Below, one piece after another: positions 43,959 to 53,274 of a stretch of DNA of 64,000 nt (position 1 is the stretch's first letter; every line of letters begins with the position of its first letter). The stretch covers positions 1 to 64,000 of the forward strand of contig JABAZP010000023.1 in the NCBI GenBank assembly GCA_018608405.1. The letters run 5' to 3'. The notes under the pieces were generated by a model. The model made no database searches. It was not told the origin of the DNA and was given only the letters and a program-made list of their open reading frames with translations. The DNA comes from Flavobacteriales bacterium. Lineage in GTDB: Bacteria; Bacteroidota; Bacteroidia; Flavobacteriales_E; Vicingaceae. The translations under genes and the position numbers were made by a program.

Positions 43959-44490
43959 GACTAGTTATTTTTAATTTTTCTAATTCGTTTTGCATCCATT
44001 TTCTTGACTTCGCTAGCTGAGATCGAGAAGTACTTTCTGTAATGTCGAGCATTTCTCCTATCTCTCTATGGCTAAATCCTTCTATCACATAAAGATTAAA
44101 AACCACCCTATATCCGTCAGGTAATTTTTGTATTAATGCCAAAAGTTCTTTCTCACCTAAATTGCTAACTGCTTTTGATTGAACAATTTTATCTTGGTAA
44201 TCTTCAATTCCTAATTTTTCGTGCTTAAAGCTTGACTTCCGACAATAGTTTAAAGCGGTGTTGACAATTATTCTTCTAATCCAACCCTCAAATGAGCCGT
44301 TAAACTTGAAAGACCCTATGTTATCAAAAACTTTTATGAAGCCGTCTTGCAACATGTCTTGCGCTTCAGAGGCGTGTCTTGCATAACGCAAACAGACAAA
44401 GTACATTTTTGGCGAGTAGGTCTCATACAAATATTGCTGAGCAGCTTTTTGCTCATCAATACATCCCTGTATGATTTTTTCTTCGGTCAT
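43951..44490 (-). CDS. ECF RNA polymerase sigma factor
   Basis: 179 aa with region 2 (ARHASEAQDMLQDGFIKVFDNIGSF, about 36-60) and region 4 (about 120-165; SHREIGEMLDITESTSRSQLAKSRKW). It drives a gene set tied to the barrel protein encoded next, whose start overlaps its stop by eight bases. The N-terminus begins with MTEEKIIQGCIDEQKAA. No anti-sigma of the classic type is adjacent, so the membrane part of the downstream protein may take that role. Confidence 0.9.
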   Translation of the reverse strand: MTEEKIIQGCIDEQKAAQQYLYETYSPKMYFVCLRYARHASEAQDMLQDGFIKVFDNIGSFKFNGSFEGWIRRIIVNTALNYCRKSSFKHEKLGIEDYQDKIVQSKAVSNLGEKELLALIQKLPDGYRVVFNLYVIEGFSHREIGEMLDITESTSRSQLAKSRKWMQNELEKLKITSHV

Positions 44491-44607
44491 ATCGTTGCGA
44501 TAAATCTTTTACGTACCTACTCCTCAGATACAAGACGCTGCGTAATCTAAAAACGCTGTCTGGTCTTTACAAGATAAGATATAATTCTGAAAAAGAAATT
44601 GTTGGGG

Positions 44608-45597
44608 TTAAACCTTCCCCGAAGCAACTAAATATTCTGCAATTTGAATTGCATTTGTTGCAGCGCCTTTGCGCAAATTATCCGAAACGATCCAAAGATT
44701 AAGGCTATTTTCAGCACTTTCATCTCTTCTAATTCTTCCCACAAAAACTTCGTCTTGCTCCTTTTTATAAAAAGGCATTGGATATTCGTTTTTAGCCGGA
44801 TTGTCATGAACTACAACACCTTGTGTATTGTTCAAAATAGATTTAATGTCTTCGACTTTAAAATCATTCTTGAAAGTAACGTTTACTGATTCTGAATGAC
44901 CCCCAATAACAGGAATTCTTACCGCTGTGGCAGTTACTTTTAAATTGGGTGCACTTAAAATTTTTCGGCTCTCGAGAACCAGTTTCATTTCTTCTTTCGT
45001 GTAATCGTTTTCTAGGAACACATCACATTGTGGAATTGCATTTTGGTGAATTTGATAGGAGTAGGCCATTTCCCCTTCTATTCCCTTTTGCTCATTCTCT
45101 AACTGTTGTACCGCCTTCACCCCGGTGCCTGTTATAGATTGGTAGGTAGAGATCACCATTCGTTCAATTCCGTATTTTTGATGAAGTGGCGCCATTGCCA
45201 TCATTAACTGAATGGTGGAGCAATTCGGATTGGCAATAATTTTATCCTCTTTTATAAGTTCTTGCCCATTTACCTCCGGCACAATTAACTTCTTAGAAGG
45301 GTCCATTCTCCAAGCTGAAGAGTTATCAATAACTACGGTGCCGCTGGCAGCAAACTGCTCGGCAAAAGCCAAAGAAGTTTCTCCACCTGCAGAAAAAAGC
45401 GCAAAAACTGGTTTTTCATCAATCGCGTACTGCATACTAACCACCTCAACCTCTTTACCTCTAAAAGTAATTTTCTTTCCAACAGATTTCTCCGAAGCAA
45501 CCGGTAATAATTGCGTTACAGGAAAGTTTCTCTCTTCCAACAAACGCAACATTACTGTTCCTACTAAACCGGTGGCACCTACTACTGCAACTTTCAT
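44608..45597 (-). CDS. asd: Aspartate-semialdehyde dehydrogenase
   Basis: 329 aa. The NADP-binding motif VGATGLVGTVML is at the N-terminus and the active-site Cys lies in IANPNCSTIQL (about 128). FVGRIRRD and GGHSESVNVTF carry substrate-binding residues. It makes aspartate semialdehyde for Lys/diaminopimelate, Thr and Met synthesis. No linked amino-acid genes are present. It is divergent from the lamin-tail gene across 74 bp. Confidence 0.95.
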   Translation of the reverse strand: MKVAVVGATGLVGTVMLRLLEERNFPVTQLLPVASEKSVGKKITFRGKEVEVVSMQYAIDEKPVFALFSAGGETSLAFAEQFAASGTVVIDNSSAWRMDPSKKLIVPEVNGQELIKEDKIIANPNCSTIQLMMAMAPLHQKYGIERMVISTYQSITGTGVKAVQQLENEQKGIEGEMAYSYQIHQNAIPQCDVFLENDYTKEEMKLVLESRKILSAPNLKVTATAVRIPVIGGHSESVNVTFKNDFKVEDIKSILNNTQGVVVHDNPAKNEYPMPFYKKEQDEVFVGRIRRDESAENSLNLWIVSDNLRKGAATNAIQIAEYLVASGKV

Positions 45598-45671
45598 CTC
45601 TTCTTTCTTAACGATTTGTTCACTTCAACAGCAGCCAAAATTACTAACTTTACGAGGCTTATTTTTGATAT

Positions 45672-48299
45672 ATGAAGAAACAGACTTCACTATTCATTCT
45701 CTTTTTATTCCTTGCTTTTGCAACCAAATTAAGCGCTCTAATCGGTTTCTCTGACAATTTTAATGATAGCAATTTCACTTTAAACCCTGTTTGGAGTGGA
45801 GAAGTGAGTAAGTTTGAGGTTAACGCTGCAAAAGAACTTCAACTAAATAATTCGACTGCGGTTAGTAGTAACGAAACCTACTTATCAACCCCTTCACTAG
45901 CGGTAAACGATGCTTTTTAGGAGTTTTACATTCGGTTAAACTTTAACCCTTCTACTTCCAACTTTGCCAAGGTTTATCTTATATCAGACAACCAAAATTT
46001 AACTGCTGCACTGAACGGTTATTATGTTCAGATTGGTGGACAATCAGGAACTGTTGACAATGTGCGACTTTATCGCCAAGATGGCACAGTTGATTCTTTA
46101 TTGATCGACGGACCAGATGGCACAGTAGCAACAGCACCTGCTGTTAAAATTAGGGTAACAAAAACTACCGCCAACCTTTGGAGTTTGTTTTTGGACCAAA
46201 CAGGGACTGGTAGCTCCTATCAATTACAAGGCTCTTCAACAGAAAGCAAGCACAATACTAGTTCTTACTTTGGCGTGTTTTGCGATTATACGTCAACTAG
46301 GTCAGATAAATTTTTCTTTGATGACTTTATCGTTAGTGGAGTTGCATTTCAAGATACGATACCTCCCGTTGTCAATCAAGTTACTGTTTTAACTCCTCAA
46401 CAATTAGAGGTGGGTTTCAATGAAAAGTTAGATTCTTCCAGCGCGCTAAACCTTAACAACTACACTCTAAACCAATCAGTTGGGAACCCAACTTCAGTAA
46501 ACTTTACAGCTCAAGATAGCAGTACTATAGAGCTAAATTTTGCAAGTTCTTTTATAAACGGGAATACCTACAATTTAACTATTCAAACTATTGAAGATGT
46601 TGCAGGGAATTCAATGATTCCTTCTTCTTCAAGTTTTTTTTATTTTATTCCGACTTCTGCAGGGAAGCGTGATGTTGTAATTAATGAGCTTTATCCGGAC
46701 TTTACTCCTAGCAACGGTATACCAGAGAGCGAGTTTATTGAACTTTTCAATGCTTCTAACAAAATTTTCGACCTTGACGGGTGGATTCTTACTGATGGCA
46801 CAAGTAATGCAACATTGGACAACCATATTCTTCGTCCTGGTGAATATTTAATTATTTGCCCTCCAACTGCGGCACTTGACTATTCGAATTTTGGCGCTAC
46901 CCAAAATTTAATCAGCTTTCCAACCTTAAACAATACCGGCGATAACATCACGCTGAAAGACAATAATGGAAGAACAATTGACTTTGTGAATTATACGGAC
47001 AATTGGTATCAAAATGAAAATAAAGATGACGGTGGTTATACCTTAGAGCGAATTAACCCATTTACTGATTGTGTCGGAGCCAATAATTTCATTGCTTCTA
47101 ATGCAACAATTGGTGGTACACCTGGAGCTCAAAACAATCAATTCGATACATTGCCCGACCTTATCTCACCAATACTAACAGAAGTGCTTACTCTAAACGA
47201 CAGCACTATATCTTTGCGGTTCAGTGAGGCCATGGATAGTGCCTCAATCCAAAACGGATCCTATGCTTTTTCTCCTTTGGTTGTGGTCGATACGATTTTG
47301 CTCAATGCTCCTGATAACGAAATCCCAACGCTAAAACTACAGACAAAGTTAGATTCAAGTGTTTTTTATTCCTTTAGTGTCTCTAACATCAGCGACTGTG
47401 CCGGAAATGTCATTCCTGCTAATTCAACTACTATAGCACTGCCGAGTTTGGCCGATAAGAACGATCTTGTAATAAATGAGATTCTATTTAATGCTAGATC
47501 TGGCAGTGTTGACTTTGTTGAACTTTTCAATCGGTCTGATAAGGCTATTACACTTCAAAACTGGCTAATTGCCAATTTTGACAATGACACTATTGCTAAT
47601 TTAAAAGTGATTACGGACAATCCTTTTCTTCTCTTCCCACAAGAATATGTTGTACTAACCGAAAACAAACTTGACATTATTCAACAATACCCACTTAGTG
47701 TTGCCAACAGTATTCTTGAAATAACGGACTTGCCAACTTACAATGATAGTGAAGGCAGGGTTTATCTGTTCAACACAAACCAAGAGTTAATTGATGAAAT
47801 GGAATACAAAGATGATTATCACTTTGCATTACCTGTTGACGATGACGGAGTCTCGTTAGAAAGAATAAGCAGCGAAGGAGAAAGCCTAGACGAAAGCAAT
47901 TGGCACTCAGCTTCAGAAAGTGTAGATTTTGCAACTCCTGGGTATAAAAACTCACAAGACTTTACTCATCCAAAATCTAGCGGAACCGTTTCCACAGAAC
48001 CAAATATAATTTCTCCAGACAATGACGGGTTTCAAGATATTCTTTCAATTAATTACCAATTTAATGCTCCAGGTTTTGTCGCTAACGTTTCCATCTTAGA
48101 TCGAAATGGAAGACTGATCAGGAAACTAGTCAACAATGAATTATTGGGCAGCGACGGAAGCTTTTTTTGGGATGGTATAACTGACGACAATAATAAAGCA
48201 AGGGTTGGAATATATGTTGTGCTGTTTGAAGCCTTCAACCTTGATGGAAACAAAGAGGTTCTTAAAGAAGTAATAACCGTAGCTTCGCCATTAAAATAA
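45672..48299 (+). pseudogene. Secreted lamin-tail-domain protein with in-frame TAG
   Basis: One frame of 875 codons from ATG 45672 to TAA 48297, broken only by TAG at 45918. The flanking residues (NDAF-stop-EFYIRLNF) suggest a Trp codon TGG changed to TAG. The protein has a signal peptide (FLAFATKLSA), an N-terminal concanavalin-like region, two lamin-tail domains (about 340-430: DVVINELYPDF...; about 600-690: DLVINEILFNA...) and a C-terminal gliding-motility-type module with DNDGFQDIL...GSFFWDGITDD. The lower part has its own in-frame ATG at 46062 but no signal peptide. Confidence 0.85.
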
Positions 48300-48303
48300 C
48301 TGT

Positions 48304-49053
48304 ATGAAAAATTTAGTTTTACTATTTTCCGTAATTGTAACCTTAAGTTCTTGTAACTTTTACAAACCGGCCATGATGAACGCCCCTGTTTTAGAAGAAA
48401 AAGGGGGAATAAACCTTGGGGTTAGCACAGGAAATGGAACTGACGTAACAGCCTCCTACGCCATTACAGATTATTTAGCTGTTAGTTCTAGATTTACAAC
48501 GAACGCAAATCTTACTTATGAGGTTACAACCTTTGACACCACTCAGAAATTTACAGCAAAAAACTATAATTACGAGTTAGCTTTAGGGTATTTTAACGCT
48601 AAAAATGAAGGGTACAACATAAGTTTTTTCGGTGGTTATGCTATGGGTGAAACTGGCACTTTAGACGACAACTTTCTTTTGTTCTCCGAAGACTTTGCAA
48701 TCGGGGCAGACTTCTCCTCTTTCTTTGTTCAAGGAGCCGCTTTCGCCAACTTAGACAAACAGAACCATGTTGGGTTGGTTGTTCGAGTAAATGCTATTGA
48801 GTATAGTAATTTTAGATACTCCGACTTTTTTGCCAATGAAGACTTTACATCCTCCATTGACTTTTCTGACAAAACCCAAACGGTTGGACAGGCAGGGCTT
48901 CAATATAATTACAAAGGGCAAAAGTTTGGTTTCATGAGTCAAATACAGTATGCTTTTACCAACAGTAATGACGACTATTTTACGGTCCGTGGCTTTGGAA
49001 TACACGTAGGAGCATATTTCAGGTTGAACGAAATATTTAAGAAAGTCGACTAA
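48304..49053 (+). CDS. Predicted outer-membrane lipoprotein with beta-barrel-like body
   Basis: 249 aa. A lipoprotein signal ends in TLSSC (Cys at about 17). The mature part has alternating short strands (for example GINLGVSTGNGTDVTASYAI, YELALGYFNAKN, GFGIHVGAYFRLN) and terminates without the usual Phe-end of a barrel. It lies five bases after the lamin-tail gene, so the two were probably co-expressed. I do not recognise a family. Confidence 0.7.
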   Translation: MKNLVLLFSVIVTLSSCNFYKPAMMNAPVLEEKGGINLGVSTGNGTDVTASYAITDYLAVSSRFTTNANLTYEVTTFDTTQKFTAKNYNYELALGYFNAKNEGYNISFFGGYAMGETGTLDDNFLLFSEDFAIGADFSSFFVQGAAFANLDKQNHVGLVVRVNAIEYSNFRYSDFFANEDFTSSIDFSDKTQTVGQAGLQYNYKGQKFGFMSQIQYAFTNSNDDYFTVRGFGIHVGAYFRLNEIFKKVD

Positions 49054-49661
49054 TGCTTTAGTGCCTTTTTTACGGCTTTTCTAAACGGAAGCATGCCTGG
49101 TTGACCAAATTTTAATGCTTCCACTACTCCTTCTTCGTTAACGATAATAAACTTTGGAATACTTTCACCCCATACTATCCTTCTTGGTGAAAGCTCAATA
49201 AGAGCAGTTGGTAAAGCCGAATTATTTGAGCTAGTCGCGTTAGTTGCCCAAGCCCCGTCCATATTTAACCCTGCAATTAGAGCAGGACTAGCAACAGTTT
49301 CTTGAAAAGCAAAAACTTGATCACCAGAACTTTAAAAAGCAGGCATTGCTCCAGTTGTAGAACCGATACTTGGAGCCGTTGAATTTATGGTTACAATCGT
49401 ACCCGTTGAAATAGCTGTATCGGATGACCAAACAATCACATTTTCGTTGGCTCTAAAAGCGCCAGTGGACAGCCATCCGTGATCCGTAAAACTTATTATC
49501 GTTGCAGAATCAACGTCCTCCAAGAGAATAAAAGAAAATTCATCAGGATTGTCTGAAGTGTAACTTGTAAAAGCCAAGTCCCCCGGAGATAGACTTGTTT
49601 GTGCAAATGAAAAGACACTCGCAGTAAATAATAATGTAAATAATGTAATTCTGTTTCGCAT
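49050..49661 (-). pseudogene. Chimeric remnant: secreted protein start joined to a thioredoxin-like end
   Basis: From ATG 49661 a signal peptide (FTLLFTASVFSFAQ) is followed by a secreted-protein domain (GDLAFTSYTSDNPDEFSFILLEDV). The frame is interrupted by TAA at 49333-49335 (MPAF-stop-SSGDQVFAFQ), continues to about 49190 (NSALPTALIEL), then runs into VWGESIPKFIIVNEEGVVEALKFG, which reads like the C-terminal end of a redoxin. So this locus carries both an in-frame stop and a probable gene-fusion junction. Confidence 0.6.
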
Positions 49662-49721
49662 AACTTTTTTTGCAAACCTACACCCAAAAACAGAAGCTCT
49701 ATACAATCAACACGTTAAAAT

Positions 49722-51266
49722 TTAAATTGAATTCATATTCTCTAAAATATACTGAGCTCTTTCTAACAATTTCACCTTTTGTTCTGGATCTTGTTTTTTC
49801 CAATTGGCGACCATCATACCCATTCGGTGATTGCTTTCCCACTTATCTAAATGTCGATCAATAAAGTTCCAATAAAGGGAGTTAAATGGGCAGGCTTTTT
49901 CTCCCACCTTATCCTTCTTAGAGTAATAACAGCTGCCGCAATAGTCACTCATTTTATCAATGTAGTTGGCCGATGAAACATAAGGCTTGGTTGCAACCAA
50001 ACCACCATCTGCCCACTGGCTCATGCCACGTGTGTTTGGGAGCTCTACCCACTGAATAGCATCTACGTAAATTCCCAAGTACCAATCATCAACTTGTTGT
50101 GGTTCAACTCCTGCAAGCAATGCAAAATTTCCGGTAACCATTAACCGCTGAATATGGTGTGCATAAGAATAGTCTAACGATTGTTGAATGGACTGTCGCA
50201 TGCAGTTCATTTTTGTTTTCCCATTCCAATAGAACTCGGGGAGACTATTCGTGTGGTTCAGTTGGTTTTCATTTTCATATTCCGGCATTTTTGCCCAATA
50301 AATTCCTCGCATGTATTCCCGCCAACCTATTATCTGCCTTACAAAGCCTTCCACTTGAGAAATATCAATTGTATCTTGATTGTTTTCCCAATGTTGAATT
50401 ACTCGATCAACGACCTCTTTTGGTGAAAGAATTTTAGAGTTCATTAAAAATGAAAGTCTAGAGTGATATAGACTCCATTCACCAACCGACATAGCATCTT
50501 GAAAGTCTCCAAACAGCGGAAGGCATTCTTCAACGAAAAACTCCAACATTTCTTCCCCTTCATTTCGGGTTACCGGCCAAAGGAAGTTTTTAGAATCGAT
50601 ACTCCCGATTGTTTTTACGTTTTGCTCTTCCAGCATTTTCATTATATCAGAAACATCTCGTTGAAATAACTTCGGTGCCGTTGGCTTGTGATTCTTGGGT
50701 AGTTTTTTTCGATTGGATTGGTCATAATTCCATTTCCCTCCCAAAGGCTTCTCATTAGAGTCGATAAGTAGTTCGTGCTTTTTTCGCATTTCTCGATAAA
50801 AGCTTTCCATAAGCCAGCCTTTACTTTTCCTTTTATCGAACAGCTCTTTCATTTCCAGCCTTTCCGTATAAAAGTGCTCCGAACTAACAGCGTTTACCTC
50901 AACAGACAACTCTTTGTGCAAGCTCGTTAATTCTTGATCCAAACGATATTCATCTGGCTGCTGGTATTCCAGCTGATCAAACTTGTTATTCGAGACGGTT
51001 CTTTTTAGATTTTTTGTAAAACTTTGTTCGTTTTTTGAGTCATCTAATTCGAGGTAAATTACTTGGTGCCCTAATTCCTCTAACTCTTTCGCAAAAGACC
51101 TCATACCAACAAAAAAAGAAACTACCTTTTGAATGTGATGCTGCACGTAATCTGTTTCAGACCTCAACTCCATTAGAACGTAGGTAATGTTTTCTTTCTT
51201 TTCAGAATACCAGCTGTGTTTAATGTTTAACTGATCTCCTAACACTAAGCGCAATGTTTTCTTCAT
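49722..51266 (-). CDS. FeS-type photolyase/cryptochrome-like protein (FeS-BCP)
   Basis: 514 aa from ATG 51266, which gives the family start KKTLRLVLGDQLN; a longer frame to 51473 is not supported. The FAD-binding half carries GWREYMRGIYWAK, QRLMVTGNFALL and NTRGMSQWADGGL. Four Cys, in KMNCMRQS, YCGSCYYS and KACPFN, match the 4Fe-4S ligands of the FeS-BCP/PhrB group, some members of which repair (6-4) photoproducts. It is divergent from a DUF429 gene across 90 bp. It is the third photolyase-family gene in the window. Confidence 0.92.
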   Translation of the reverse strand: MKKTLRLVLGDQLNIKHSWYSEKKENITYVLMELRSETDYVQHHIQKVVSFFVGMRSFAKELEELGHQVIYLELDDSKNEQSFTKNLKRTVSNNKFDQLEYQQPDEYRLDQELTSLHKELSVEVNAVSSEHFYTERLEMKELFDKRKSKGWLMESFYREMRKKHELLIDSNEKPLGGKWNYDQSNRKKLPKNHKPTAPKLFQRDVSDIMKMLEEQNVKTIGSIDSKNFLWPVTRNEGEEMLEFFVEECLPLFGDFQDAMSVGEWSLYHSRLSFLMNSKILSPKEVVDRVIQHWENNQDTIDISQVEGFVRQIIGWREYMRGIYWAKMPEYENENQLNHTNSLPEFYWNGKTKMNCMRQSIQQSLDYSYAHHIQRLMVTGNFALLAGVEPQQVDDWYLGIYVDAIQWVELPNTRGMSQWADGGLVATKPYVSSANYIDKMSDYCGSCYYSKKDKVGEKACPFNSLYWNFIDRHLDKWESNHRMGMMVANWKKQDPEQKVKLLERAQYILENMNSI

Positions 51267-51305
51267 GATAAATAAACCTATTGTAAAAGAATAAAGTTTT
51301 ATTTG

Positions 51306-51327
51306 GTTGAACATTTTTTTATTCAAC
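51306..51327. promoter_or_regulatory. Inverted repeat between the FeS photolyase and DUF429 genes
   Basis: GTTGAA (51306-51311) and TTCAAC (51322-51327) are perfect complements separated by 10 bp, in the divergent promoter region of both genes. Confidence 0.35.
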
Positions 51328-51356
51328 AGTGTTTCAAGAGACCAACTAAGAGAACT

Positions 51357-51944
51357 ATGATAATTGGAATAGATTATGGTGCAAAAATGGCGGGAACTAC
51401 CGTAATTGCCCGAATGTATGATCACAATAAAGTTGATTTTTTTGCTACGGCAAAAAACCAAGATGCAGACCAATTCATAAAAGATTTTATTGCTTCGAAC
51501 GAAGATGTTTGGTTAGCGTATTTAGACGCGCCACTATCACTACCAAAAGTTTACACTGAAAGCGGGTCCGAAGGAAATTATTTTTACAGAGAGGCTGATA
51601 AAGCTACAGGCGCCATGTCTCCCATGTTCTTAGGTGGATTAACAGCTAGAGCAATAAAATTGTCCGTTGAGTTAGGTAAACTTGGTGTAAAAGTAGTAGA
51701 AACGTACCCATCTAAATTAGCAGAAGTTTTAAAACTGAAAGATAAAAACTATAAAAAAGACAGACATCAAATAGCTGCGTTGTGCGAAGAGCTTAAAGAA
51801 GTTAGTGGGTTTATGTTTGACAATGAAGAGGTTGTAACTTGGCACCACTTTGATTCTTTACTTTGTCTTTACTCTGCTAAACGCCACGAAATTCAAGCTT
51901 CTATGGTTTTTGGTGACATAGAGGAAGGAACCATTACCGTTTAG
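51357..51944 (+). CDS. DUF429-family predicted nuclease (RNase H-like fold)
   Basis: 195 aa from ATG 51357 (an upstream ATG at 51303 adds a non-conserved stretch). The N-terminus IIGIDYGAKMAGTTVIA and the second acidic strand WLAYLDAPLSLP mark the RNase H-like DUF429 fold, with an acidic pair expected to bind metal. The natural substrate is unknown. It is divergent from the FeS photolyase and convergent with crtZ, overlapping it by 11 bases. Confidence 0.8.
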   Translation: MIIGIDYGAKMAGTTVIARMYDHNKVDFFATAKNQDADQFIKDFIASNEDVWLAYLDAPLSLPKVYTESGSEGNYFYREADKATGAMSPMFLGGLTARAIKLSVELGKLGVKVVETYPSKLAEVLKLKDKNYKKDRHQIAALCEELKEVSGFMFDNEEVVTWHHFDSLLCLYSAKRHEIQASMVFGDIEEGTITV

Positions 51945-52398
51945 TTCCGACCGCTTCCTTATAATACTTCGTTGGTACTACCAGCATTCCAAAGCACTCT
52001 CCTTCTTCTTTTCCCAAATGCTTGTGGTGAACTTTGTGCGCTTTGCGAATAGCTCGAAAATAAGCGTTGTCTGTCTTTTTTAGCCAATTTAACCGTTGGT
52101 GAATGAATATATCATGAACCGCGAAATACGCCATTCCGTAAAAGAGAATTCCAAGTCCCATAGATATTCCATATTCAAAAACTCCTTCTCCCCAAGCAAT
52201 AACAAGGCCTGTACTAACTGCTGCGTAAAAAATAAAGAACGTATCATTTCTTTCAAACCAGCCCTTCTTCGGCTGGTGGTGGTCTTTATGAAGCACCCAC
52301 AAAAAACCGTGCATAATGTACTTGTGTGAAAACCAAGCCATAAATTCCATTACAAAAAAAGTAACTATTGTAATGAAGATGTGTAATAGAATATTCAT
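51934..52398 (-). CDS. crtZ: Beta-carotene hydroxylase
   Basis: 154 aa fatty-acid-hydroxylase-type membrane protein. The four His clusters of CrtZ are all present: SHKYIMHG, HKDHH, VHDIFIH and HKVHHKH. It would hydroxylate the beta-rings of beta-carotene to zeaxanthin using a di-iron centre. It is separated from crtB/crtI by 36 kb, so the pathway is split in this genome; the cyclase crtY is not in the window. Confidence 0.92.
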   Translation of the reverse strand: MNILLHIFITIVTFFVMEFMAWFSHKYIMHGFLWVLHKDHHQPKKGWFERNDTFFIFYAAVSTGLVIAWGEGVFEYGISMGLGILFYGMAYFAVHDIFIHQRLNWLKKTDNAYFRAIRKAHKVHHKHLGKEEGECFGMLVVPTKYYKEAVGTKR

Positions 52399-52456
52399 GT
52401 TTACAAATTTACATCAATTGATTGTAACAATTGAGACCCTATTTTGTTATAAATAA

Positions 52457-53008
52457 ATGAAAAGTGAGTTGGGACGTATTTTTTTATATTTCTTAGGAGC
52501 TGTCTTTATTTTTATAGTGTTGTTTGCACTTTTTGGACCGCAAGGGAAAAAAATTAACCTGAAGGAAATAGAGTTTACTACTACCAATTCGAGTGAACTC
52601 TATTTTAAAAACATCCGCTCCTATTTTTATGATAAGGAAGAAATAAACGACGCTAACTTTCTTTTGTATAGAATCAAGAGTCGCGAAAAAGATAGCATCA
52701 AAATAAATCTGCAATTTTTGTTAGTTCATAATTGGTTGCTAAACGAGTGTTACCTCATTGCAGAAACGCAGCACCCCGGTTTACAGGTTGAGTGGGAATA
52801 TGACGACGAGTTTGGAACCATTAAGTTAAATGGAGAAAACAATAGAGCTCACTTTATTTTTGGCGCAGAATTGTTTGAACAGTTAGACCGAGACGCTGAC
52901 ATACGTTTGGTTAATGCAGGATCTAAAAAAGAATTTTCACAAGAAGAAAGGTCGTCTTTAAAGACGAGTTTAAAAGACTATTTCAAATTGGTTGGTAAGT
53001 TGAGGTAA
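52457..53008 (+). CDS. Membrane-anchored protein of unknown function
   Basis: 183 aa. One hydrophobic N-terminal helix (about 7-27, IFLYFLGAVFIFIVLFALFG) is followed by a periplasmic or cytoplasmic domain with mixed alpha/beta character. I see no named motif. The gene is divergent from crtZ across 58 bp and stands alone. Confidence 0.65.
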   Translation: MKSELGRIFLYFLGAVFIFIVLFALFGPQGKKINLKEIEFTTTNSSELYFKNIRSYFYDKEEINDANFLLYRIKSREKDSIKINLQFLLVHNWLLNECYLIAETQHPGLQVEWEYDDEFGTIKLNGENNRAHFIFGAELFEQLDRDADIRLVNAGSKKEFSQEERSSLKTSLKDYFKLVGKLR

Positions 53009-53014
53009 GAATTA

Positions 53015-53272
53015 TTAACGACCCAACTTTCTATTGACAATCCAAATAGCATCGTCTCGCAGTGTTTTTTCTAGCGCTTCGTTTCTTCTTATTGCTTTTT
53101 CCTTTATCTCAGCTAACCGTTTAGGAGAGGACTTTATTGCCTTTATAACATTTTGAACCTCAGTTTCATAATCGAAATTGAAATAAATCTATAAAGCCCA
53201 CTCGCACGTTTACTTCTTGGTTTGGCAAAGTGAAGTACATGCAAATGGGCTCTGTAATGAAAGCAAACTTAT
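53015..53272 (-). pseudogene. Frameshifted C-terminal fragment of an unidentified protein
   Basis: Between the redoxin gene and the 52.5-kb gene, the minus strand reads KFAFITEPICMYFTLPNQEVN...GFIDLF in one frame and NFDYETEVQNVIKAIKSSPKR...IWIVNRKLGR to a stop in the next. The helical end resembles C-termini of sugar transferases, but I cannot fix the family. There is no start codon, so it is a remnant. Confidence 0.5.
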
Positions 53273-53274
53273 TC

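Noticed and set aside
45212-45754. 180-codon plus-strand frame opposite asd
   Set aside because: It lies antisense to a complete, well-conserved asd gene and has no family features; it is a shadow frame.
51267-51473. N-terminal extension of the FeS photolyase
   Set aside because: The extension overlaps the divergent DUF429 gene and shows no family similarity; ATG 51266 gives the usual start.
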